Shown: positions 8,057-15,715 of the stretch, piece by piece
Numbering within the stretch: the first letter of the stretch is position 1
Layout of the letters: the number at the start of each line of letters is the position of its first letter
NCBI GenBank assembly: GCA_005880175.1
Contig: VBJR01000233.1
Span: forward strand, 1 to 18,037
Direction of reading: 5' to 3'
Length of the DNA: 18,037 nucleotides
Source of the DNA: Chloroflexota bacterium
GTDB taxonomy: Bacteria; Chloroflexota; Dormibacteria; Dormibacterales; Dormibacteraceae
Notes under the pieces: generated by a model
What the model was told of the DNA's origin: nothing
Databases searched by the model: none
The model's input: only the letters and a program-made list of their open reading frames with translations
Made by a program: the position numbers and the translations under genes

Positions 8057-8909
8057 TTCGACGTCCTGAGGCGACAACGCGGACGTCCTGGAGGCCTGCC
8101 TGCTGCAGCAGGTCCTGGATCGACGCCCGCGAGAACATGTTGAAGTGGAAGTCCTTGTCGTACTCCTGCTGGCCGAACGTCACGAGGCGCAGCTCCTCGA
8201 ACGACAGCCGGCCGGCGGAGAACTCCGAGATCATCGCCTCCGCGTCGGGGACGACCGCGGTCAGCCGCCCGCCGGGCCGCAGCAGCGACGTCCAGTACGG
8301 GAGGAGCGTCCGGCGGAGCTCCTCCAGCGGGAAGTGCTCGAGCAGGTGGGCGGAGTGGATCCGCGTGAGCGTCCCCGGGTCGAACGGCAGGCGGTGGACG
8401 TCCGCGACGATGTCCACGCCGCCGAGCTCCCGGCTGTCCACGTTCAGGAAGCCGGGGAGCGGGATGTGGCCGCAGCCGAGGTTGAGCTGCACGTCGTCGC
8501 CCCGCTCCGCGAGCCGGTCCGGCTTGACGATCCGCGGCTCGGTCACCTCGGCCTCGGCGCCGCCGGGCTCGCGACCGCCGTAGCGGATCTCGTACATCAG
8601 CTCGTTGCGCGCGAACTCCAGCCGGTCGCGGATCGCGCCCAGCTCGTCCTGGAGCCGGGAGCGGTCCATCCGCACGTCGTTCTCGAGCGCCGCCCGGGCC
8701 TCGTCGAGGAACGTGGCCTGGGCGGAGACGCTGTCCTGGAGCAGCCGGAGCTGCTTCGCCTGCGCCTCGGCGTCGTGCCGCAGCGCCTGCAGGCGGGGGT
8801 CGTAGCGCCGGTCCATCCGCCGGTCGAGGCGGACCAGGATCGGCCTGGCTATGGGGGCCAGCACCTGCTTCCCGAGCTTGCGGATCAGTGACGGTTGTTG
8901 ACTGCTCAT
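7962..8909 (-). CDS. Coiled-coil class I SAM-dependent methyltransferase
   Basis: Probable glycan methyltransferase of the predicted SAM-methyltransferase group that begins LNLGCG-x-GFLNVD. There are 315 residues. A basic amphipathic segment (8-32) is followed by a long heptad-like helix (about 40-105). The Rossmann core has motif I LNLGCGHIPLPGFLNVD (142-158), the DVHRLPFDPG acidic loop (170-179), SAHLLEHFPLEELRRTL (186-202) and the LLRPGGRLTAVVPD strand 5 (209-222). ATG at 8909 is preceded at 17 nt by a TAGAAT box. The gene ends inside the start region of the membrane protein, which suggests coupled translation. It is divergent from its own degenerate paralogue at 9050. Substrate unknown; methyltransferase fold secure. 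Confidence 0.9.
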   Translation of the reverse strand: MSSQQPSLIRKLGKQVLAPIARPILVRLDRRMDRRYDPRLQALRHDAEAQAKQLRLLQDSVSAQATFLDEARAALENDVRMDRSRLQDELGAIRDRLEFARNELMYEIRYGGREPGGAEAEVTEPRIVKPDRLAERGDDVQLNLGCGHIPLPGFLNVDSRELGGVDIVADVHRLPFDPGTLTRIHSAHLLEHFPLEELRRTLLPYWTSLLRPGGRLTAVVPDAEAMISEFSAGRLSFEELRLVTFGQQEYDKDFHFNMFSRASIQDLLQQAGLQDVRVVASGRRNGICYEMEVEGRRPDGTATAASGADATSAGG

Positions 8910-8912
8910 CGC

Positions 8913-8949
8913 GCGGATTCGGCCGATTCTACCCGACCATTGAATCCGC
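8913..8949. repeat. Inverted repeat centred on the -10 box
   Basis: GCGGATTC (8913-8920) and GAATCCGC (8942-8949) are perfect complements separated by 21 nt that contain the minus-strand TAGAAT box. The symmetry and position suit a repressor operator, though no regulator is encoded nearby. A 10-bp palindrome AATGCGCATT follows at 8962-8971. Confidence 0.4.
8926..8931 (-). promoter_or_regulatory. Candidate -10 box for the coiled-coil methyltransferase operon
   Basis: Minus-strand TAGAAT lies 17 nt before the ATG at 8909, giving a leader of about 10 nt. The same hexamer precedes the operon at 15738. It sits in the middle of a perfect 8-bp inverted repeat (8913-8920 and 8942-8949). No -35 hexamer is evident. 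Confidence 0.5.
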
Positions 8950-9034
8950 TTGTGAGCGCGTAATGCGCATTCCGAAGCGCGGTCACGCTGGGCCGCGGGC
9001 GGGTTCGGACAGGCGTCGGCCCGGCCGGCCTCGC

Positions 9035-9040
9035 TAGACT
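9035..9040 (+). promoter_or_regulatory. Candidate -10 box for the methyltransferase-like paralogue
   Basis: TAGACT ends 10 nt before the GTG at 9050, so the transcript would start within a few bases of the start codon. The hexamer is identical to that at 3464-3469. No Shine-Dalgarno sequence lies between the box and the GTG, which favours leaderless translation. Confidence 0.5.
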
Positions 9041-9049
9041 GCTGCCATC

Positions 9050-9760
9050 GTGTCGACGCTGAAGCGCGCCGCCCGGCGCCTGCTCCGGCCGCTCCTGGAG
9101 CCGATCCTGCGGCGGGTCGACGAGACCAGGCACATCGCGGTCGAGCTCGACCGCGCCCTCCCGCTGGTGCGGAGCTCCATCGAATCGCAGAACGCCGAGC
9201 TGCGGGCCTCTGAGCGGCACCGCGCCGAGCTCCGCGCCGGGCTCGACCGGGTGCAGGAGGACCTGGCCCGCGCGCAGCAGCAGATCGAGGCGCTTCGGGA
9301 CGAGTTCACCCTGGCGCTCGGCGCGGGCGCCCGGCGCGAGGCGCTCCGGCTGTCCTTCGGCGGCGAGGCGCGGGACGGCGCCGGCCACAAGTTCGTGGAC
9401 GTCCGGCGCGCGAACGGCGCGGACCTGGCCGCCGAGCTGCGCGGCCTCCCGTTCGCGGAGGGCTCGGCGGCCGAGATCCGGGCGTCGGGGATCCTGGAGC
9501 GGTTCTCGCTCGCCGAGCTGCGCGACACCGTGCTCCCGTACTGGCGGGGGCTGCTGGCGCCCGGCGGCACCCTGATCGGCGACGGCGTCCCGGCCGCCGA
9601 CGTGAGCGCGCTGGTGCGGGTGCTGGAGGAGACCGGCTACGAGTCGATCGAGACGGTCTCCCGCTGGCGCGAGGGCGCCACGCGGGCGGTGGAGATCAGG
9701 GCCCGGCCGGCCGCCCAGACGGTGGCCCGGCCGCGGAACAGCGAGGTCCACGCGGGCTAG
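9050..9760 (+). CDS. Degenerate methyltransferase-like protein, probably unable to bind SAM
   Basis: A 236-residue protein with the same layout as the divergent methyltransferase at 7962-8909. It has a basic amphipathic N-terminus (4-24), a coiled coil (about 30-90) and a shortened Rossmann region. Shared blocks are clear: LRGLPFAEGSAAEIRASGILERFSLAELRD covers the same region as the paralogue's HRLPFDPG to LEELRR, and VLPYWRGLLAPGGTL (161-175) matches LLPYWTSLLRPGGRL. Motif I has eroded: LSFGGEARDGAGHKFVDVR (101-119) stands where the paralogue has LNLGCGHIPLPGFLNVD. The C-terminal third is also shorter. The frame is long and clean with a leaderless-type start, so it looks expressed rather than decayed. 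A non-catalytic partner of the active paralogue is one reading. I do not assign an enzyme activity. Confidence 0.78.
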   Translation: MSTLKRAARRLLRPLLEPILRRVDETRHIAVELDRALPLVRSSIESQNAELRASERHRAELRAGLDRVQEDLARAQQQIEALRDEFTLALGAGARREALRLSFGGEARDGAGHKFVDVRRANGADLAAELRGLPFAEGSAAEIRASGILERFSLAELRDTVLPYWRGLLAPGGTLIGDGVPAADVSALVRVLEETGYESIETVSRWREGATRAVEIRARPAAQTVARPRNSEVHAG

Positions 9761-9773
9761 ACCCGCCCTCCGA

Positions 9774-9797
9774 TCGCTCATCGGTCCGCGTGAGCGA
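9774..9797. terminator. Weak hairpin between convergent genes
   Basis: TCGCTCA (9774-9780) and TGAGCGA (9791-9797) form a perfect 7-bp stem with a 10-nt loop in the 55-nt gap between two converging genes. A second 5-bp stem GCGGG/CCCGC (9752-9756 and 9762-9766) surrounds the plus-strand stop codon. Neither has a T-tract, so only a weak terminator role can be proposed. Confidence 0.3.
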
Positions 9798-9815
9798 AAC
9801 GTCTGCCGCCTGGCG

Positions 9816-11081
9816 CTAGCCTGGCCAGCTCCTGACCGAGACCGGGATCTCGTGGCAGGTCGTGCCGGTGGAGGGCAGGCCGCCGGGCTCCTGGCCCAGG
9901 CCGACGCGGGCGACGTACTCGCCCGGCTGGTCCGGGGCGCGCCAGCCGCCGATCAGCAGGCGGCGTTCGCCGGGTCGGATCACGCCCTGGATCCGGCCTC
10001 CCCAGCGGAACCAGTCGCCGGGGCCCGGCTGGCCCGCCGGCACCCAGTCGCACATCGCGAACGCGCCGCCGGGGCCGCCCGCGGCGATCGTGTTCCGGGT
10101 CCGGTTCTCGATGCTCAGGGAGAACGCCACCGGCTGGCCGACCCGCAGCATCGGGTCGGTGTGCAGGACCGCGTCGGTGACCACCACCTGCTCGATCTCC
10201 CCGGGCGCGAGGCTGCCATTGCGGAACAGGTCCAGGGCCGGGTGGCCGAAGTGGCCCGGGTCCCACGCCGCCGGCCAGTACGCGTCCTCCGGCGCCACTG
10301 CCGGCAGGCGGCGGGCGGCCCGGGCGGCGACGTCCTCGCGCACGAAGAACGCGTTGGCGCCGAAGCTGCCGCAGCCGACCAGCCGGTACCCCAGCTCGGC
10401 GCCGAGGTCGGCCATCGCGGCCAGGGACGCGCCGTGCCGGTAGCTGCCGTCCCACTCGCGGTCGGACCGGTACGGGAGCGCCCACCGCACCGGGGGCGGG
10501 AACCGGGCGTTGTACTCGATGACCACCACCCGGGGCCGCCGCGTCCGGGCGATCCCCAGCCAGAGCCAGTGGTCGTTGCCGTCCACGTCGACGCTCACGA
10601 CGTCCGGCTCCGCCGGCACGCCGGCGGAGTCGAGCAGGCCGGCGACGCCGTCCCGGTCGACCAGGGCCCGGAGGACCACCGCCCGCTCGCCGGCCACCGC
10701 CTCCGCGGCCTCCGCGTAGCGGGGCTCGGCCTCGATCCAGCAGCCGTGCCAGCCGGCCTCGAGCAGCGCCCGGGTGCAGTTCTCGCTGCCGTCGCCGGAG
10801 CCCATCTCCACGAAGCACCGGTTCGTCTCACCGGCCCGGCGCAGGATCTCGGCCAGCATCCCGTCCTCGCCCGTCTGCGAGAACCGGCGCCGCTCGAACC
10901 GGTTGAGGTGGAGGGGGTCGGCCAGCACCGCCCGCAGCTGCCGCCGCTGCCAGGTGAGCGTGCGCCGCAGGTTGCGGCGCAGCAGGTGGTCGTGGGCGGG
11001 CGAGCCCGGGCGGACCGCCATCTCGGCCGACACGTCGGCGCTCGCCTCCAGCGAGGCGTACGGGAACGCCGCCGCGCTCAC
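9816..11081 (-). CDS. FkbM-like methyltransferase with C-terminal beta-sandwich domain
   Basis: The last gene of the ABC-transporter operon has 421 residues. The N-terminal half is an FkbM-like Rossmann domain: FSQTGEDGMLAEIL (67-80), motif I FVEMGSGDGSENCTRALLEAG (90-110, with M for the usual I), WIEAEP (115-120) and SVDVDGNDHWLW (163-174). From about 290 a second domain follows, rich in alternating strands: PMLRVGQPVAFSLSIENRT (310-328), a WGG turn (360-362) and RRLLIGGWRAPDQPGEYVAR (373-392). This resembles immunoglobulin-like glycan-binding or export-recognition domains. GTG at 11081 overlaps the ATPase stop by 4 nt (GTGA). In-frame upstream starts exist but would run into the ATPase gene. 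A role in capping the exported glycan is inference from the operon. Confidence 0.82.
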   Translation of the reverse strand: MSAAAFPYASLEASADVSAEMAVRPGSPAHDHLLRRNLRRTLTWQRRQLRAVLADPLHLNRFERRRFSQTGEDGMLAEILRRAGETNRCFVEMGSGDGSENCTRALLEAGWHGCWIEAEPRYAEAAEAVAGERAVVLRALVDRDGVAGLLDSAGVPAEPDVVSVDVDGNDHWLWLGIARTRRPRVVVIEYNARFPPPVRWALPYRSDREWDGSYRHGASLAAMADLGAELGYRLVGCGSFGANAFFVREDVAARAARRLPAVAPEDAYWPAAWDPGHFGHPALDLFRNGSLAPGEIEQVVVTDAVLHTDPMLRVGQPVAFSLSIENRTRNTIAAGGPGGAFAMCDWVPAGQPGPGDWFRWGGRIQGVIRPGERRLLIGGWRAPDQPGEYVARVGLGQEPGGLPSTGTTCHEIPVSVRSWPG

Positions 11082-12325
11082 TGCGACTCGGCGCCGGGGT
11101 CGGCGACCTGCGGGCCCAGCTTCCACGCGCCCCCCATCTGGACGACGCCGGTCCGGCCGGTCACGTCGGTCACCGAGAACTGGGCGGCCTTGCTGACCCA
11201 GTCGAACGTCGTCGAGGTGGACGCCGACACGGCGGCCGCGTCCACCCGCCAGATGCCGTCCAGCAGCGCCAGGCGGTCGACCGTGTACGCCAGGCAGAGG
11301 CAGTCGCCGGCCCCGAGCGCCGGCAGCCGCACGCGCTCGACCTGCGTGTTGTGGCCGCTCACCAGCGTCCCGTCCGAACGGCGGATGGAGAAGCCGACGA
11401 TGAGGTCGTCCACCGGGTCGCGCGCCTCGAGCTCGAGGTGGATGCGCAGCGGCGACCCCGACTCGAAGTGCTGCGTGGCACCGTCACCGCTGCCGCCCTC
11501 GACGCGCACCCTGCGGAACCGCACGGCGCCGGTGCCGAAGTGGGTCGGCTCCGGGCCATCGGGGTTCAGCTCCGCCGCGTCCTGGCCGACCTCCTCGCCG
11601 GACCGCCGCCGGTAGATCGCCGTCACGTCGGCGGCCGAGCCCTCCGCGGTGACCTTGCCGTGGTCCATCAGCAGCGCGCGGTCGCAGTGCATGTCCACGC
11701 CGGACAGGTCGTGCGTGACGAGCACGACCGTCTTGCCCTCGCGCTTGTACCGGGCGAACGTCTCGAAGCACTTGGCCTGGAACCGGACGTCGCCGACGGC
11801 CAGGACCTCGTCCATCAGGAGGATCGCCGCGTCGGCCTGGATCGCCACGGTGAACGCCAGCCGGACCTGCATGCCGGACGAGAAGTTCTTGAGCTTCTGG
11901 TCGGCGAAGTTCTCGAGCTCCGCGAAGTGGAGGATGCCGTCCATCCGGCGCTGCAGCTCCTGGCGCGAGAGGCCCAGGATCGCGCCGTTCACCAGGACGT
12001 TCTCCCGGGCGGTCAGCTCCGGGTTGAAGCCGACGCCCAGCTCCAGGAACGGCGAGACGGCGCCGTCGATCGCGACCGAGCCGGAGGTGGCCCGGTAGAT
12101 GCCGGCCAGGATCTTGAGCAGGGTGCTCTTGCCGGAGCCGTTCGAGCCGATGATGCCCAGGAACTCGCCCTCGGAGACCTCGAACGAGACGTCGTCCACG
12201 GCCATCAGCTCCCGGTACCGCGCGGTCGAGAACGGGTGCGTGGCCCGGTACTTCAGGGTCGTGCTCCGGTCCACGGGGATCCGGAACCGCTTGGTGACGT
12301 GCTCGACGGAGATGGTGGTCTTCAC
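11078..12325 (-). CDS. wzt: ABC transporter ATPase for polysaccharide export, Wzt-like with C-terminal domain
   Basis: Powers export of a completed polyprenyl-linked glycan across the cytoplasmic membrane with the adjoining permease. There are 415 residues. The nucleotide-binding domain (1-240) has Walker A GSNGSGKST (60-68), the ABC signature NFSSGMQVRLAF (147-158; SSGM instead of LSGGQ, common in this subfamily), Walker B ILLMDEVLAVGD (168-179) and the switch H205. The insert YRATHPFSTARYRELMAVDDVSF (26-48) is typical of O-antigen and teichoic acid exporters. Residues 260-405 form a second beta-rich domain like the C-terminal carbohydrate-binding domain of Wzt, which recognises the capped end of the glycan. 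GTG at 12325 overlaps the permease stop (GTGA). The symbol is by similarity of type only; TagH-like naming is also possible. Confidence 0.93.
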   Translation of the reverse strand: MKTTISVEHVTKRFRIPVDRSTTLKYRATHPFSTARYRELMAVDDVSFEVSEGEFLGIIGSNGSGKSTLLKILAGIYRATSGSVAIDGAVSPFLELGVGFNPELTARENVLVNGAILGLSRQELQRRMDGILHFAELENFADQKLKNFSSGMQVRLAFTVAIQADAAILLMDEVLAVGDVRFQAKCFETFARYKREGKTVVLVTHDLSGVDMHCDRALLMDHGKVTAEGSAADVTAIYRRRSGEEVGQDAAELNPDGPEPTHFGTGAVRFRRVRVEGGSGDGATQHFESGSPLRIHLELEARDPVDDLIVGFSIRRSDGTLVSGHNTQVERVRLPALGAGDCLCLAYTVDRLALLDGIWRVDAAAVSASTSTTFDWVSKAAQFSVTDVTGRTGVVQMGGAWKLGPQVADPGAESQ

Positions 12326-13176
12326 AGGCTCTCCGCGAAGTGGGGGGCGAGCCGCCGGAACAGGGCCAGCCCGATGGCGAAGCAGGCGACGGACAGCCCC
12401 AGGGCGATGGCGAAGCCCCCGAGGCCGGTGATCGTGACCGACCAGGCGGCCGCCGGCGTGATCAGCGCGTGCCGGAGGTCCTCGATGTTCTGCGCCAGCG
12501 GGTTGACGAAGTAGAGCTGGGCCAGGCTGATGTTGAATGGCAGCACGAAGTGGGTCCCGATGACCCGCTTGGCCGGGAACACCACGCCGCACGCGTACAC
12601 CAGCAGCTGGGAGACCACCTCCCAGACGTGGCCGACGTCGCGGAAGAACACGAACGCCGAGGCCAGGATCATGCCGAGGCCGAGCGAGAGCACGTACAGC
12701 TCGGCCAGCAGGGGCGGCACCGCCAGGATCTCCCAGCCGAGCCGCAGCTTGCCCGCGACGCCGGCGACCACCAGCACCAGGGCCAGGTTGATCAGGAACG
12801 TGAACAGCGCCGTGACGCTGGTGGCGATCACGAGCGCCGAGAGCGGGAACGTCGCCTTCCGGATCAGGTGGCCGTTGCCGGCGATCGAGCCCAGGCCCGT
12901 GGCCGTGCACTCCGTGAAGAACGTGAAGATCACGACGGCCAGCAGCAGCTGCAGGCCGAAGTCGTCCTGCGTCTGGTGGAACAGCTGCACGAAGATCACG
13001 TACAGCACGCCGAAGTAGGCGAGCGGCTTGACCAGCGACCAGACGTACCCTAGCGCCGACCCCGTGTACTTGAGCTTGAAGTTGGTGATCGACAGCTCGC
13101 GCACCAGGCTCCAGTAGCGCGCGGCGCCGTCCAGCCGTCCCTGGCTGGTGGTGGCGGTCCAGCTCGCGGTCGTCAT
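12322..13176 (-). CDS. wzm: ABC transporter permease for polysaccharide export, Wzm-like
   Basis: Membrane subunit that forms the glycan export channel with the ATPase downstream. There are 284 residues in the ABC-2 family layout. An amphipathic interface helix carries the family stretch ELSITNFKLKYTGSALGYVWSL (about 27-48), followed by six hydrophobic segments and a final FRRLAPHFAESL. The length matches Wzm/TagG proteins (about 260-290). ATG at 13176 overlaps the stop of the preceding glycosyltransferase as ATGA, and AGGAG ends 6 bases before it. Gene order permease then ATPase is the usual one for O-antigen and teichoic-acid ABC exporters. Confidence 0.93.
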   Translation of the reverse strand: MTTASWTATTSQGRLDGAARYWSLVRELSITNFKLKYTGSALGYVWSLVKPLAYFGVLYVIFVQLFHQTQDDFGLQLLLAVVIFTFFTECTATGLGSIAGNGHLIRKATFPLSALVIATSVTALFTFLINLALVLVVAGVAGKLRLGWEILAVPPLLAELYVLSLGLGMILASAFVFFRDVGHVWEVVSQLLVYACGVVFPAKRVIGTHFVLPFNISLAQLYFVNPLAQNIEDLRHALITPAAAWSVTITGLGGFAIALGLSVACFAIGLALFRRLAPHFAESL

Positions 13177-14525
13177 CTGTGCTCCTGCTCTCGACCCGGC
13201 TCCTGCCGGGCGAGGTATTCCCTGATCTCGTTGACCTGGCGGACGAGCGGCATCAGCTCCCACCGCGTGAGCTTGTCGATCGCCCGCTTGACCTGGCCCC
13301 GGAGTCCCCGGCCGTCCGGGGCCGACAGGACGACCGGAGGCGGCAGCGTCCGCGTGCCGTCGCTCCGGCGCCGCTCCGGGGCGGCGGTCCCCGGCTCGTA
13401 GCGCTGCCGGAGGGCGGCCGCGCGCCGGGTGACGACGCCCATCGCGTCCTCGTACGACAGTACCTCGGCGGCGGCCGCCGGGTGTCCGAGCGCGCCCGCC
13501 GCCAGGGGGACGCCGGCCAGCTCGGCCATCGCCGCGCTCAGCTCGTCGTCGTCGTGGATCACGCGGGTCGAGGCGTCCGCCTGGTCGCCGAGGCCGCCGA
13601 CGTCGGACACGATCGCGGGGCGGCCGTACAGCTTGGCCCGCTCCAGCACGCCGGACGACCAGATGTCGCGGTAGGGGAGGACGAGCGCGTCGCACGCCAC
13701 GATCCAGCGGTCGAACAGCTCGTCGCTCACGTAGCCCTCGTGGAGGGCCGCGCCGGGGGTGGCGCCGGCCAGGTTCCTGAGCAGCTCCACGTGCGACAGC
13801 ACGTCGGGGCTGTGGACGCGGATGGACCCCACGACGTGGAGGTGCACGTCACCGCCGTCCGTCTCCAGCCTGGCCAGCGCCCGGATGGCGCGGTCGAAGC
13901 CCTTGTGGGGCTGGAGGAACCCGATGCTCAGGAAGTGGTACCCGGTGGGGCTGAGGCCCAGCTCGCGCCGTGCCCGCTCGCGGTCCCCGCCGGCCCGCAC
14001 GAGGAAGGACTCGCCGTGCTCCAGCAGCGTGATGTCGTCCGGCCGCATGCCGGTCGCCGCGACGAGCTGGCGGCGCTCCCAGTCGGTGTGGACGTACGTG
14101 GTGCGGGGCAGGCTGAGCAGCGTCCGCCACATGGCCCTGGCGATTCGGCCCCGGGGGTCCGTGCGGCCCACCAGGTCGCGGTACGGCGCCTCGTGGACGA
14201 CGAGCTCCACCCGCCGTCCGAGGCGGAACCACAGCGCCACCGCCAGCCACTGGCGGATGAACTGGTCCTTCCGCTGGATCATCTGGAACAGCAGGTCGGG
14301 GAAGAACTCGACCAGCGTCCGGTCGGCCCGCCGCGACAGCGAGAGCACCTGCAGCACGCCGCGCGTGGTCCGCGCGTAGTCGGCGGAGTAGCGGGCGGCC
14401 GACGGCTGCGGGGAGACCACGTCCACCTGGTGGCCCTGCTTCCGGAGGGTCGCCGCCACCTGCACGGTGTAGCTGGCGATCCCGCAGCGATCGGGCGGGT
14501 AGGGCGAGACGATGAGAACCCTCAC
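13173..14525 (-). CDS. Family 4 glycosyltransferase with C-terminal amphipathic tail
   Basis: Retaining GT-B enzyme likely to extend the lipid-linked glycan on the cytosolic face. There are 450 residues. The N-terminal domain opens MRVLIVSPYPPDRCGIASYT (1-20), with the glycine loop that contacts the acceptor. The C-terminal domain has IGFLQPHKGFDRAIRAL (201-217), with the phosphate-binding lysine K208. In IWSSGVLERAKLYGRP (288-303) the usual E-x7-E becomes D287-x7-E295. After about 375 comes a low-complexity linker and a basic amphipathic segment, QVKRAIDKLTRWELMPLVRQ (411-430), possibly membrane-binding. GTG at 14525 overlaps the upstream stop as GTGA. A GTG two codons earlier is an alternative. 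Donor sugar unknown. Confidence 0.9.
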   Translation of the reverse strand: MRVLIVSPYPPDRCGIASYTVQVAATLRKQGHQVDVVSPQPSAARYSADYARTTRGVLQVLSLSRRADRTLVEFFPDLLFQMIQRKDQFIRQWLAVALWFRLGRRVELVVHEAPYRDLVGRTDPRGRIARAMWRTLLSLPRTTYVHTDWERRQLVAATGMRPDDITLLEHGESFLVRAGGDRERARRELGLSPTGYHFLSIGFLQPHKGFDRAIRALARLETDGGDVHLHVVGSIRVHSPDVLSHVELLRNLAGATPGAALHEGYVSDELFDRWIVACDALVLPYRDIWSSGVLERAKLYGRPAIVSDVGGLGDQADASTRVIHDDDELSAAMAELAGVPLAAGALGHPAAAAEVLSYEDAMGVVTRRAAALRQRYEPGTAAPERRRSDGTRTLPPPVVLSAPDGRGLRGQVKRAIDKLTRWELMPLVRQVNEIREYLARQEPGREQEHR

Positions 14526-15715
14526 GTCCACTCCTCGATCGCCCGCTCGACCCGGCCGAGGACGTCCGGCCAGCGGTAGTTCTGGAGCACGTACTCGCGG
14601 CCCCGGCACGCCATCGCGGTCCGCGTCTCGCGCCGGTCCGCCAGCAGGCGCAGGGCCTCGGCGAACTCGTACCGGTCGCGATAGAACAGCCCGGCCCCGG
14701 ACCGCTCGCAGTGCCAGGCGACCACCGCGCTCGCCGCGTTGGCCACGACGACGGTGCCCGCCAGCCAGGCCTCCATGACCGTCCGCGAGAAGCTCTCCAT
14801 CGCCGACGGCTGGACGTAGACGGTCGCCGCCGCCATGGCGTTGGAGCGCTCCTCGTCCGAGAGGTAGCCGAGGTCCGTCACCCGGACGTTCCGCGGCACC
14901 GCCCCCACGTCGCCGACCCCGCACGTGACCAGGGGCAGGGGGCGGGGGAGGTGCCCGTTCGCGAACTCCAGGTGGCGCAGGAGCTCGGGCCAGCCCTTGC
15001 CCCACTCGCGCCGGCCGGCGTAGAGGATGAACTCGCCCTCGATGCCGTGCCGGCGGCGGAAGCCCTCGGCGTCGTAGCCCGCGGGCGGGTGGATGCCGGA
15101 GCCCACGAGGGCGGTCCGGGCGGGCAGGGTGAACAGGCTCCGGCCCAGGTCCTGCTCGGGGCCGGTCTGGAACAGGATCCCGCGGCTGCCCTCGAACATC
15201 GGCCGGAAGATCTCCAGGCGCGCCTCGGGCTCGTCGTGGAGACAGGGGTGCAGGATCGTGCGCTCCGGCGCGATCTCCGCGCACGCGAACGTGGTCCAGA
15301 ACAGGTACGGCGCGAACAGCAGGGCCCGGTACTCGGACGCGTGGTCCACCAGGTACTCGTGCATGCCGGGCACCCGCACGCCGGCGTTCATCCAGCGGTA
15401 CTGGTCGGCCAGCGGCACGTCCGCGCCGGCCCCGATCAGGCCGCCGATGCGGTTGCGCGCCTTCTGGTCCGCTCCCAGCACGGTTCGGAAGCGCAGCACG
15501 CGGAGGCCGCGCTCGACGGAGGTACCCTCGGGCAGCTCGTTCTTCCACGTGTAGAGGTCGCGGGCGGCGCTGGTGATCACGTCGACCTCCCAGCCCTGCC
15601 CGTGGAGGCCCTGACCGAGCTCGGCCATCACCAGCTCCGCGCCGCCGGCCACGTCGGGGCCGAAGCGGTTGCAGACGAGGGCGACGCGCCGGTCGGCTCT
15701 GTGTTCGTTCGTCAT
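14522..15715 (-). CDS. Family 4 glycosyltransferase
   Basis: Retaining GT-B glycosyltransferase, first full gene of the five-gene export operon. There are 397 residues. The N-terminal domain has VALVCNRFGPDVAGGAELVM (11-30), with the GGAE acceptor/donor loop. The C-terminal domain has FILYAGRREWGKGWPELL (229-246) and the canonical catalytic and nucleotide-binding loop SAMESFSRTVMEAWLAGT (304-321), with E307-x7-E315. ATG at 15715 is chosen because it overlaps the stop of the short leader ORF as ATGA; no strong Shine-Dalgarno sequence lies before it. Its own stop overlaps the start of the next glycosyltransferase. The sugar specificity cannot be deduced. Confidence 0.92.
   Translation of the reverse strand: MTNEHRADRRVALVCNRFGPDVAGGAELVMAELGQGLHGQGWEVDVITSAARDLYTWKNELPEGTSVERGLRVLRFRTVLGADQKARNRIGGLIGAGADVPLADQYRWMNAGVRVPGMHEYLVDHASEYRALLFAPYLFWTTFACAEIAPERTILHPCLHDEPEARLEIFRPMFEGSRGILFQTGPEQDLGRSLFTLPARTALVGSGIHPPAGYDAEGFRRRHGIEGEFILYAGRREWGKGWPELLRHLEFANGHLPRPLPLVTCGVGDVGAVPRNVRVTDLGYLSDEERSNAMAAATVYVQPSAMESFSRTVMEAWLAGTVVVANAASAVVAWHCERSGAGLFYRDRYEFAEALRLLADRRETRTAMACRGREYVLQNYRWPDVLGRVERAIEEWT

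Noticed and set aside
5683..8143. Continuation of the GT2-GT4 frame to 8143, giving a 1541-residue protein
   Set aside because: After the break near 5425 the residues turn into Arg/Gly/Pro/Gln-rich noise. The segment is explained by real genes in other frames (the FkbM gene and two minus-strand genes).
9852..11615. 587-codon plus-strand open frame opposite the FkbM and ATPase genes
   Set aside because: Antisense to two genes with clear Walker and methyltransferase motifs; its composition is shadow-like.
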